Notes under the pieces: generated by a model | The model's input: only the letters and a program-made list of their open reading frames with translations | Databases searched by the model: none | Told to the model about the DNA's origin: nothing | Assembly: GCA_001791715.1 (NCBI GenBank) | Contig: MGFD01000010.1 | Coordinates: 1 to 12,866, forward strand | Direction of reading: 5' to 3' | Length of the DNA stretch: 12,866 bases | Origin: Candidatus Uhrbacteria bacterium RIFOXYB2_FULL_45_11 | GTDB lineage: Bacteria > Patescibacteriota > Patescibacteriia > UBA9934 > GWF2-40-263 | Made by a program: the position numbers and the translations under genes | Part shown: in pieces, positions 5,860 through 12,256 of the stretch | How the letters are laid out: each line of letters opens with the position of its first letter | How positions within the stretch are numbered: position 1 is the first letter of the stretch

Positions 5860-7623
5860 ATGCAAAAGAATTACTCAGTTAAAAAGATTCTAGAAATTAT
5901 CTGGAATGGAATGCGGATGTACAAATGGTCTGTCTTGCTTCTTGTTATTCTTTCACTTACGGCAAACATCTGTGGGGTGATTGTTCCGCTCTTTTACAAA
6001 TCGTTCTTTGACGTCTTGGCACAGACAACCCCTACAGCGGATCGTGGTCCAGAATTGTTCCAGTTGATTCTGATCATTTTTGCCATCAATGGATTCTCTT
6101 GGTTGTGTTGGCGTGTTGTGGTCTTTGTGAATAACATCTTCCAACCGAATGTCAAAAAGAATTTGGAAACGAATTCTTTTGCCTATGTTTTGGATCATTC
6201 GTACACATTCTTTTCGAATGCGTTTGTTGGTTCTTTGGTTCGCAAGATTCATCGGCTCGCAAATGCGTTTGAAAAACTGATGGATGAATTGCTCTGGAAT
6301 ATTCTTTCCTTGGTTGTTGTGGTTGTTGGAAATTTGATCGTACTTTTCATGAGAGATGTTAGATTAGGAATTGTTCTTTTGGTGTGTGTGGCAGTGATTG
6401 CTGTGTTCAATATCACATTCGCCATGTGGAAATTGAAATATGATTACGCAAAGTCCTTGTTGGATTCTGAATCCACAGCTGTTTTGTCAGATGCCCTCAC
6501 AAACAGCACAACCATCAAATTATTTGCGTCACAAGCTCAAGAAAAAGTTGTCTTTGGGAATGTCATGGAACGATGGCGCCAGGCGCAAACACGTTTGTGG
6601 AATTATGACGGAATCGCAGAATCTGTTCAGGCAGGCCTGATGGTTCTTGCGGAATTCGTGATGTTTTATGTGGCCATCCAATTGTGGCAACAAGGATTGC
6701 TCACCATCGGAGATTTCGCCCTCATTCAAAGTTTCATGGTTGGAATTTTCATGCGTGTTTGGAACTTGGGAAAATCCATTCGTCATATTTATGAAGGACT
6801 TGCCGATGCGGCAGAAATGGTTGAGATCCTAGAAACACCTCATGAAGTAAAAGACGTTTCAAAAGCAGGTTTGATGCGGGTGACGGAAGGATCTATTGAA
6901 TTTCAGGATGTTACATTCAAGTTCAATAAAACACGTGTGGTGTTAAATGGGTTGAATATGCACATTCAACCCCATGAAAAGATTGCCCTTGTTGGGCCGT
7001 CTGGCGCCGGAAAAACCACCATCACAAAATTGCTTTTGCGATTTCATGATGTGGAATCTGGTGTCATCTCGATTGATGGTCAAAACATCGCGAAAGTAAC
7101 GCAGAACAGTTTGCGTGAAGCAATTGCGATGGTTCCACAGGAGCCGATTCTGTTTCATCGTTCGCTCATGGACAACATTCGTTATGGTCGATCAACGGCA
7201 ACCGACGAAGAAGTCTTTGAAGCGGCAAAGCGCGCACGCTGTCATGACTTCATCATGGAACTTCCGGATAAATATCAAACGTTCGTTGGTGAACGCGGAA
7301 TCAAACTTTCTGGTGGAGAACGTCAACGTATTGCGATTGCGCGTGCGATTCTGAAGAATGCGCCAATTCTTGTCCTTGATGAAGCAACTTCAAGCCTCGA
7401 CTCGGAATCAGAATCTCTGATCCAAGCCGCGCTCGATGAGCTCATGAAAGGAAAGACAACGATCGTTATCGCTCACCGATTGTCGACCATCATGCGCATG
7501 GATCGCATTGTCGTGATCGATGGCGGAAAAGTCGTCGATTCTGGAACACACGATGAGTTGCTCACAAAAGAAGGAATCTACAAAAAGCTTTGGGAAATCC
7601 AAGCCGGTGGATTCATTGAATAA
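5860..7623 (+). CDS. ABC exporter half-transporter (fused permease and ATPase)
   Basis: This 587-residue protein has the MsbA/LmrA-type export layout: an N-terminal six-helix transmembrane domain (about 20-310) and a C-terminal nucleotide-binding domain (about 340-580). Visible ATPase motifs are Walker A GPSGAGKTT (379-387), the Q-loop in VPQEP, the signature LSGGERQR (483-490), Walker B ending Asp507-Glu508, the D-loop SSLD and the H-loop His539. All catalytic residues are present, so a functional homodimer is likely. The substrate cannot be inferred; lipids, peptides and drugs are all possible. ATG 5860 is chosen because GGAGG (5849-5853) sits 6 bases upstream. An in-frame ATG at 5833 lies inside the palindromic element and lacks a ribosome site. 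I see no clear promoter of its own, so transcription may come through the rplU terminator or from within the repeat. Confidence 0.95.
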   Translation: MQKNYSVKKILEIIWNGMRMYKWSVLLLVILSLTANICGVIVPLFYKSFFDVLAQTTPTADRGPELFQLILIIFAINGFSWLCWRVVVFVNNIFQPNVKKNLETNSFAYVLDHSYTFFSNAFVGSLVRKIHRLANAFEKLMDELLWNILSLVVVVVGNLIVLFMRDVRLGIVLLVCVAVIAVFNITFAMWKLKYDYAKSLLDSESTAVLSDALTNSTTIKLFASQAQEKVVFGNVMERWRQAQTRLWNYDGIAESVQAGLMVLAEFVMFYVAIQLWQQGLLTIGDFALIQSFMVGIFMRVWNLGKSIRHIYEGLADAAEMVEILETPHEVKDVSKAGLMRVTEGSIEFQDVTFKFNKTRVVLNGLNMHIQPHEKIALVGPSGAGKTTITKLLLRFHDVESGVISIDGQNIAKVTQNSLREAIAMVPQEPILFHRSLMDNIRYGRSTATDEEVFEAAKRARCHDFIMELPDKYQTFVGERGIKLSGGERQRIAIARAILKNAPILVLDEATSSLDSESESLIQAALDELMKGKTTIVIAHRLSTIMRMDRIVVIDGGKVVDSGTHDELLTKEGIYKKLWEIQAGGFIE

Positions 7624-7628
7624 GACTA

Positions 7629-7658
7629 AACCCGCGAGACGGGCTCGCGGGTTTTTTT
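7629..7658 (+). terminator. strong terminator of the ABC exporter
   Basis: A perfect 10-bp GC-rich stem (7629-7638 with 7644-7653) with loop ACGGG runs into seven T residues (7652-7658), five bases after the ABC gene stop. Confidence 0.93.
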
Positions 7659-7699
7659 GTTGTGTACTATACTTTATGATGTATTGTTATTCATCATAA

Positions 7700-8005
7700 A
7701 TGAACTTTATGTATATGGCAGAGCGAGGCGGTTATCCGCAAAATGAAATGTATTTATCTCCTGAAGATAAATTTTTTGGGCAAAAAGATGCACTTGGAAA
7801 AGAAAAAGAAACAACAGGATATGAAGGATGGACTGCGGAAGAGTGGGAAATCGAGATGGAATGGCGAGAATCTTTGCTTTCAAAGTCCGCTGCAGAATTA
7901 CAGCTTGCTCTGGATGACGCAAAGAAAAAACTGGTGCATAAATCACATCTAGACACCATTCAAAGAGCTCTAGAAAAGGCGATTGCAAGAGAGGTTGTGA
8001 ATTAA
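7700..8005 (+). CDS. small charged hypothetical protein
   Basis: This is a 101-residue soluble, mostly acidic protein. The N-terminal half is rich in Tyr, Gly, Glu and Lys (including a segment EGWTAEEWEIEMEW at about 42-55). The C-terminal half is predicted to be helical with a heptad-like pattern (about 56-98). No family is recognised. ATG 7700 is the longest option and ATG 7715 (MAERGG) is also possible; neither has a Shine-Dalgarno sequence. A possible -10 box TATGAT (7675-7680) lacks a good -35, so the promoter is uncertain. Its TAA shares the TTAA at 8002-8005 with the stop of the convergent minus-strand frame. It sits alone between two hairpins, so it is probably monocistronic. Confidence 0.6.
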   Translation: MNFMYMAERGGYPQNEMYLSPEDKFFGQKDALGKEKETTGYEGWTAEEWEIEMEWRESLLSKSAAELQLALDDAKKKLVHKSHLDTIQRALEKAIAREVVN

Positions 8006-8319
8006 ACTGATATTTTTAACGAAATACCCTCGATTGCTCGAGGGTATTTATGTATAAGACTATCGTTTTTTTGAATTTCGATATCTGGAGTAGAGATTTT
8101 TCCTGATTTTTTGATTAGGACGACGACCTCAAGCGTTTTCCATCGTCCACGACCAATCATGAAAAGAGATTGTTTACAAACTTCTGAACCGATCAATGTT
8201 CTGACAATACGATCTTCTTGGTCTCGACTCAGATGTGGTTCAAAGGCAAGACTCAGGACTCCGTTTGAAGTTGTTGAATCTGTTGAGTCTAATGAGTCGC
8301 GTGAGATAGAAATTTTCAA
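8002..8319 (-). CDS. hypothetical protein downstream of, or frame-shifted from, the cupin gene
   Basis: This is a 105-codon frame from TTG 8319 to TAA 8002-8004. Composition and codon use look coding: an alternating strand-like segment (RIVRTLIG, WKTLEVVVLIKK) and few rare codons. No family is recognised. The start is weak: no ATG, and GGGA directly abuts the TTG. The frame stays open upstream with plausible residues (AEPHFFQWNVRDLK) to a TAG near 8366, overlapping the end of the cupin gene in the +1 frame. It may therefore be a separate gene with an unusual start, or a continuation lost to an indel. The hairpin at 8022-8049 lies inside its 3' end. Confidence 0.42.
   Translation of the reverse strand: MKISISRDSLDSTDSTTSNGVLSLAFEPHLSRDQEDRIVRTLIGSEVCKQSLFMIGRGRWKTLEVVVLIKKSGKISTPDIEIQKNDSLIHKYPRAIEGISLKISV
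8022..8049. terminator. hairpin between convergent genes
   Basis: A perfect 11-bp stem (8022-8032 with 8039-8049) and 6-base loop lie 16 bases past the stop of the small plus-strand gene. The arms end in AAATA/TATTT, but there is no clean T run on either side. Most likely it is the terminator of the 7700-8005 gene. Confidence 0.55.
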
Positions 8320-8350
8320 ATCCCTTACGTTCCATTGAAAAAAGTGTGGC

Positions 8351-9193
8351 TCAGCTAATTCCTGTTTCTACAAGCATGTTGTGTTCTTTATCAATGGTAA
8401 AATCATAGGCAACGTCTGTGGATGGACGTAAATATGCATGGATCGTTACGGTAAGATCAAATTCTGGTGAGCCAGCAACAGTGTGTAAATAGGGCGGTGG
8501 GCTTTTATAAGTTTTGCTCATTCCAGCAGGATAACGCTTGGTTTTTTGTCCAAGCAGAGGAATGCGTTGTTGACCTCTTGGGTTGTCTGGACCCGCTGTC
8601 CCTTTTATAAGTAATTGTGAATGATCTACAACGTAAACTGTTTCATCAACAGCTCCTTCATGTACGGTGAGGGCAACAGTTGAATCTGCATGATCATGGA
8701 TTCTGGTTTCTCGTTCCCATTGTGTTTGATCTTTACCTCTCCATCCAAACAAAAAAACATCGGGAAGTTTTTCAATCTCTTTGAGCATGAGTTTTATAAC
8801 AGGACGTGTAGGATATTTTTCTTGATCCAAAAAGTCTTTTGTGATTTCGTGAATCGTTTGTGCGTGTTCTCGAGATAAATAATCGGTCATGCCTTTTAGT
8901 TTTCGTTGATCCCATTGATCATCCGGAACATTTTCAGCGATCCATTCCACAAGGGCAAGACGCAATGTTTTTATGTTTTCAGCACGTTTTTTGAATTCCG
9001 TGTCTGTTAAACGTTCGCTTCTGATTTTTTCTGAAGCGAGACGATCTGTTTCTTGAACAAATAATCCACGTGTTTTCAGAGGCTTCTTTTTTTCAATTCG
9101 ATCTTCCTTTTTGTCTTCATGCGACGGAAAAGAGAAGTCTGTGCCAAAATTTCGCTCTGAAAAACCACCTCGATCAAATAGGGAATAGCACAT
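8351..9193 (-). CDS. cysteine-dioxygenase-like cupin protein with an N-terminal extension
   Basis: This 280-residue protein has an N-terminal charged helical region (about 1-140) and a C-terminal cupin domain (about 145-270). The cupin region reads IHDH (His166, His168) followed by DSTVALTVHEGAVDETVYV, then YLHTVAG (His237) and VTIHAYLRP. This order matches the cysteine dioxygenase fold, where HxH plus a later His bind the catalytic iron and the ending resembles SLHxYSPP. All three metal ligands appear present. Known family members oxidise cysteine or 3-mercaptopropionate with O2, but the substrate here is unknown and the N-terminal extension is atypical. ATG 9193 gives MCYSLFDRGG; the frame is open to ATG 9277, with a weak AAGG before it. 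Neither start has a good ribosome site. Confidence 0.65.
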   Translation of the reverse strand: MCYSLFDRGGFSERNFGTDFSFPSHEDKKEDRIEKKKPLKTRGLFVQETDRLASEKIRSERLTDTEFKKRAENIKTLRLALVEWIAENVPDDQWDQRKLKGMTDYLSREHAQTIHEITKDFLDQEKYPTRPVIKLMLKEIEKLPDVFLFGWRGKDQTQWERETRIHDHADSTVALTVHEGAVDETVYVVDHSQLLIKGTAGPDNPRGQQRIPLLGQKTKRYPAGMSKTYKSPPPYLHTVAGSPEFDLTVTIHAYLRPSTDVAYDFTIDKEHNMLVETGIS

Positions 9194-9287
9194 ATAACAG
9201 AAATGATAGCAATGATGTGAAAAGAAGGAAAGGGATAAAATTGTGGAAAGATTAATGTTATTTTGTTTTCCATCCATATAAACAACC

Positions 9288-9315
9288 TTGACTTATCGGC
9301 TTTTTTGGATACAAT
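9288..9315 (+). promoter_or_regulatory. promoter of the amidohydrolase-CoaB-CoaC operon
   Basis: TTGACT (9288-9293), a 16-base spacer and TACAAT (9310-9315) form a good housekeeping-type promoter. Transcription should start near 9322, leaving a leader of about 56 bases. Confidence 0.75.
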
Positions 9316-9320
9316 GCGTT

Positions 9321-9363
9321 CTCCCAATGCGGGAGTGTTCATTTACTCCCTCTCGCAGAGGGA
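9321..9363 (+). promoter_or_regulatory. leader with mutually exclusive hairpins
   Basis: Three short stems are possible: 9321-9325 with 9331-9335; 9331-9336 with 9345-9350; and 9347-9353 with 9357-9363. The second shares bases with both others, so the leader can switch between two folds. The third stem ends 3 bases before the GAGGAAAG ribosome site (9366-9372). No known riboswitch class is recognised. Confidence 0.4.
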
Positions 9364-9377
9364 ACGAGGAAAGCAGC

Positions 9378-10268
9378 ATGATCATTGATGTTCATGTTCA
9401 TACATCTGATAAGCCAATGGTTGGTTTACATACGGTTGACGCATCGATTGATGCGATTGAGCGATCTGCAGATCGTTATGATCTTCGAAAGGTCTTTGTG
9501 ATCGCGACGTATTTTCCGTTCAAGGGACGAGGGGTTCCGAATCGGGAGATGTTGAAGCGTATTGAAGGACGTGAACGATTTGCCATGATCGGCAGTTTGG
9601 ACGTGATGAATCGATTTGAGGAAGGCCTCGCTGAGCTCGAAGAGCTCGCGGTGGCGGGACTCTTGGTCGGCATAAAGTTATTTGCCGGCTATCAAACGTT
9701 TCGTATTTCAGATCCTTCCATTTTTGGTGTGTATCGCCTGGCACAGAAATACAATCTCCCCGTAACTATTCATGGTGGGGAATTGCATCACTGTTGTTCG
9801 CGCGAGCGCAGAGAGAGTGGAAATCTGAAGTGTGGAAACAGTTTTTGTTGGATCGATGCAAATACTGATTTGGCAAAGCCAAGTGCGTTTCGGGAAGCGA
9901 TCAAGTCTTTTCCCGACGTGAAGTTTGTGATCGCACATCTCGCAAATCCGTTTTTTGATGAGTTGCGTGCTCTCATGACCGAGTTTCCAAATGTTGTTAC
10001 AGATCTTTCTGGGCAGTTCTTGTCCGGAACGGATGAAGCACGATTGGAATACAAAGTACAAATCGTTGAGGAACTGCAAAAGTTTCTGGCGATTCCGAAT
10101 GGCGCGGATCGATTGTTGTTTGCTTCGGACTTTCCGATTCAATCGCTTGAGGATACGATTCAGCTCGTTGAAATGCTGGGACTTGATGAAGCTGCCAAGG
10201 AAAAGATCCTGTGGCGGAATGCAAATCGTGTGTATCGTCTTGGATTTGAGACGGGAGGTGTGCAATGA
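9378..10268 (+). CDS. metal-dependent amidohydrolase (TIM-barrel, amidohydrolase-2 type)
   Basis: This 296-residue hydrolase has the metal-site pattern of the amidohydrolase superfamily: DVHVH at the N-terminus (His6, His8), His132 in VTIHGG, His187 in VIAHLANP and Asp251 in FASDFP. These would bind one or two divalent metals in a TIM barrel. Substrates in this family range from amides to carboxylated rings, so the reaction is open. Between the third and fourth metal ligands is a Cys/His-rich stretch (His137, His138, Cys139, Cys140, Cys152, Cys157) that might hold a structural metal. ATG 9378 is supported by GAGGAAAG (9366-9372) 5 bases upstream. The stop overlaps the CoaB-like start by four bases. 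It is the first gene of a three-gene operon with its own promoter and leader. Confidence 0.85.
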   Translation: MIIDVHVHTSDKPMVGLHTVDASIDAIERSADRYDLRKVFVIATYFPFKGRGVPNREMLKRIEGRERFAMIGSLDVMNRFEEGLAELEELAVAGLLVGIKLFAGYQTFRISDPSIFGVYRLAQKYNLPVTIHGGELHHCCSRERRESGNLKCGNSFCWIDANTDLAKPSAFREAIKSFPDVKFVIAHLANPFFDELRALMTEFPNVVTDLSGQFLSGTDEARLEYKVQIVEELQKFLAIPNGADRLLFASDFPIQSLEDTIQLVEMLGLDEAAKEKILWRNANRVYRLGFETGGVQ

Positions 10269-10972
10269 ACGTATTGGTGACCGCAGGAAATACCATGACC
10301 ATGATCGATGATGTGCGAGGAATTTCCAACATCTTTCGTGGTAGAACAGGAAACAAGATTGCAGATCAGATGCGTGAAGCGGGTCACGAAGTGATTTTGC
10401 TCACATCGAGTCCGGAACAAGTCCGTGGTGAGATGCTTTCAGATGCGTTTTCAGGAGGATCGTTGACGATCATCGCCTATAAGACGTACGACGAGCTTCT
10501 TACTAAAATGCAATACGCCATTCAGAACAATCGATTCGATTTGATTGTTCACTCGGCAGCTGTGAGCGATTATAAAGTGGCAAATACGTACATTCCGTGT
10601 GAACCAAGTGAAGTGTCAAACTCGGGTTCTGCGCGAGTCGTGATCAAGTTGTTGCAGAAAGTTGGAAAGATTTCGTCTTCTCATAAGCGTTTGTTTCTTG
10701 AACTTGTGCCCACAGAAAAGATCATTGACAAGATTCGTCGCGATTGGGGATTTAGGGGGTATCTCGTGAAGTTCAAGCTTCAGGTGGGTATCACGGATGG
10801 AGAGTTGCTTGATATCGCGCGAGCGAGTCGGGCGCAATCCAATGCGAATTTGATTGTGGCAAATTGTCTTGAGTGGGCTAGCGAGCGTGCGTATGTGATT
10901 GGTCGTGATGATGTGGCACATGCGGTGAAACGTGAAGAAATCGCTCAGGCGATTCTGCGTAGGATGCAATGA
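10265..10972 (+). CDS. coaB: stand-alone phosphopantothenate-cysteine ligase-like protein
   Basis: This 235-residue protein matches the CoaB half of Dfp, which uses CTP or ATP to join cysteine to 4'-phosphopantothenate. It begins NVLVTAGNT, with Arg18 and Asn22 in VRGISN at the same spacing as the substrate residues of E. coli CoaB. Later come HSAAVSDYKV (about 96-105), Lys135 in GKIS, LELVPTEKI, VKFK and IVANCLEW. The usual SSGKMG after the Asn is FRGRTG, and the KIKK-type active loop is KISS, so activity is likely but divergent. It is separate from CoaC, whereas most bacteria fuse CoaC-CoaB in one chain. Both ends overlap neighbours by ATGA (10265-10268 and 10969-10972), so the three operon genes are translationally coupled. 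Confidence 0.8.
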   Translation: MNVLVTAGNTMTMIDDVRGISNIFRGRTGNKIADQMREAGHEVILLTSSPEQVRGEMLSDAFSGGSLTIIAYKTYDELLTKMQYAIQNNRFDLIVHSAAVSDYKVANTYIPCEPSEVSNSGSARVVIKLLQKVGKISSSHKRLFLELVPTEKIIDKIRRDWGFRGYLVKFKLQVGITDGELLDIARASRAQSNANLIVANCLEWASERAYVIGRDDVAHAVKREEIAQAILRRMQ

Positions 10973-11673
10973 AGGTTTTGCTTGGAATGACAGGTTCCGT
11001 TGCGTCAGTGCTCATACCAAAGCTCGCGAAAGCGTTTCTTGACGCGGGTCACGATGTGCAGATTGTGGCATCAGAAGCCGCACTTTACTTTTACAGACCA
11101 GAAAAAATCGATAAGAAACTCAAAAGACAACAGGAGCGTGATCCAAACAAGCTTGCACCTGCAAAATGCTGGTCGGAAGTTCGTGTGTGGACAGATGAAG
11201 ACGAGTGGTTTCGTTCGCGTCACGTAAAGATTGTTCGACATTTTGATCGGTATGCCGAACAGGCCCACCAGAAAGATGATCCTGTTTTGCACATCAACCT
11301 GCGTAAGTGGGCAGATATGTTCGTAGTTGCGCCACTTTCCGCGGATACACTTGCGAAGATGTCTGTTGGCAAGTGTGATAACTTACTGACGTGTGTGTTT
11401 CGCGCATGGGATTTCGACAAACCTGTCGTGCTCGCACCAGCCATGAACTCGTTCATGTGGTCAAATCCGTGGACGAATATGCAGATGAACATTCTGAGCA
11501 ATGTAAAGGGTCCGAATGTACAGGGTCCGTCTGGTGGACGTAATGTTCACTTCATCGATCCGCAAAGCAAAGTCCTCGCATGCGGCGACGAAGGAATCGG
11601 CGCGATGGCCGATATCTCAACGATCGTTGATGTGGTCAACGGACTCGATGAAACTCAGCCAAAGGCTGATTAG
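10969..11673 (+). CDS. coaC: stand-alone phosphopantothenoylcysteine decarboxylase-like flavoprotein
   Basis: This 234-residue member of the HFCD flavoprotein family would decarboxylate a peptidyl- or pantothenoyl-cysteine using FMN. It starts with the FMN-binding strand GMTGSVAS and has the three expected active-site residues: His108 in HINLRKWAD, Asn160 in PAMN and Cys205 in LACGDEG. It is longer than the usual 180-residue domain. The excess lies mainly in a charged insertion at about residues 45-100, before the catalytic His. Related enzymes include EpiD-type peptide cysteine decarboxylases, so the CoA role rests largely on the adjacent CoaB-like gene. The start overlaps the CoaB-like stop by ATGA. 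Transcription ends at the hairpin at 11710-11737. Confidence 0.82.
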   Translation: MKVLLGMTGSVASVLIPKLAKAFLDAGHDVQIVASEAALYFYRPEKIDKKLKRQQERDPNKLAPAKCWSEVRVWTDEDEWFRSRHVKIVRHFDRYAEQAHQKDDPVLHINLRKWADMFVVAPLSADTLAKMSVGKCDNLLTCVFRAWDFDKPVVLAPAMNSFMWSNPWTNMQMNILSNVKGPNVQGPSGGRNVHFIDPQSKVLACGDEGIGAMADISTIVDVVNGLDETQPKAD

Positions 11674-11709
11674 CCTCCGGCTAAAAAACGGCCCAAGCGG
11701 CCGCGTCTG

Positions 11710-11737
11710 CCTCGAAGTAACACTTCGGGGTTTTTTT
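11710..11737 (+). terminator. strong terminator of the CoaB-CoaC operon
   Basis: A 9-bp stem with one G-T pair (11710-11718 with 11722-11730) and loop AAC runs into seven T residues (11731-11737). A smaller hairpin (TTAGCC with GGCTAA) overlaps the stop just upstream, at about 11670-11684. Confidence 0.92.
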
Positions 11738-11753
11738 ATCCACAATATTTGCG

Positions 11754-11793
11754 TTGACAAACGCTTGATTTTCTGATGAAATATTCTTATGAG
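11754..11793 (+). promoter_or_regulatory. candidate promoter of a very short transcript
   Basis: TTGACA (11754-11759) is a perfect -35 box. With a 17-base spacer it points to TGAAAT (11777-11782); an alternative is TTGATT (11765-11770) with TATGAG (11788-11793). Either would start transcription at about 11789-11800, at or inside the next terminator hairpin. Confidence 0.4.
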
Positions 11794-11828
11794 AACTCCT
11801 GAATGCATAAAAGCGCAGGAGTTTTTTT
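11794..11828 (+). terminator. terminator hairpin upstream of the coiled-coil gene
   Basis: An 8-bp stem (11794-11801 with 11816-11823) and 14-base loop are followed by T residues to 11828. It is the second terminator in about 100 bases, with a promoter-like sequence between the two. Confidence 0.8.
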
Positions 11829-11831
11829 GTT

Positions 11832-11860
11832 TTGTTTAAATTCGATAACTCAATTATAAT
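11832..11860 (+). promoter_or_regulatory. promoter of the coiled-coil gene
   Basis: TTGTTT (11832-11837), a 17-base spacer and a perfect TATAAT (11855-11860). The predicted start at about 11867 is only about 3 bases before ATG 11870, so the mRNA would be almost leaderless. Confidence 0.75.
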
Positions 11861-11869
11861 GAAGCTAAT

Positions 11870-12223
11870 ATGAAGAAAGCTACTGTTACATTAGAAAGTC
11901 TCGATTCTAGAGCTGATGTTCACAATTCGAAGATCGAAGCATTGGATAAGAAGATCGAAACTTCGATCAAAGCTTTGGATACAAGATTTGATCGGCTCGA
12001 AAAGTATGTCAGTGAATTCTTTGATTTTATTAGAGAAAACATGATGCTTCGCAAAGAAACGCAAGAGTATGTTGATGAACGTATTGATACAAAATTTACA
12101 AAATACACATCAGATCAATTTGAATTTCAGGATCATGTTGGAAAACGTTGTGAAAATGTGGAACATGAGACACTTGCACTTCAGCATCGTGTAACTCTCG
12201 TCGAGAAACATATCGGCATCTAA
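11870..12223 (+). CDS. coiled-coil hypothetical protein, probably leaderless
   Basis: This 117-residue, highly charged protein is predicted to be almost entirely helical. Repeated LDxR/KIExLDKKIE-type heptads at about residues 8-50 and a second helical region at about 55-115 suggest a homo-oligomeric coiled coil. There is no signal peptide, membrane helix, Cys cluster or catalytic motif, and no family is recognised. ATG 11870 has no Shine-Dalgarno sequence, and the promoter -10 box ends 9 bases upstream, which fits translation of a leaderless mRNA. It is monocistronic, convergent with recR across a 31-base gap that is mostly hairpin. Confidence 0.7.
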   Translation: MKKATVTLESLDSRADVHNSKIEALDKKIETSIKALDTRFDRLEKYVSEFFDFIRENMMLRKETQEYVDERIDTKFTKYTSDQFEFQDHVGKRCENVEHETLALQHRVTLVEKHIGI

Positions 12224-12227
12224 AACA

Positions 12228-12256
12228 AAACACCCTGAGCTTGTCGAAGGGTGTTT
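12228..12256. terminator. bidirectional hairpin between the coiled-coil gene and recR
   Basis: A 9-bp stem (12228-12236 with 12248-12256) has as its apex the sequence CCTGAGCTTGTCGAAGG, known as a dispersed palindromic repeat in many bacterial genomes. T-rich sequence follows mainly on the minus strand, so it chiefly serves recR, whose stop codon overlaps it. Confidence 0.75.

Noticed and set aside
7661..7699. Promoter for the small gene at 7700
   Set aside because: TATGAT (7675-7680) is a fair -10 box, but the -35 position falls in the T run of the ABC terminator; too weak to annotate as a feature.
9708..10265. Minus-strand frame of 185 codons opposite the amidohydrolase
   Set aside because: It is antisense to metal-ligand motifs of a clear enzyme and lacks start signals or recognisable domains.
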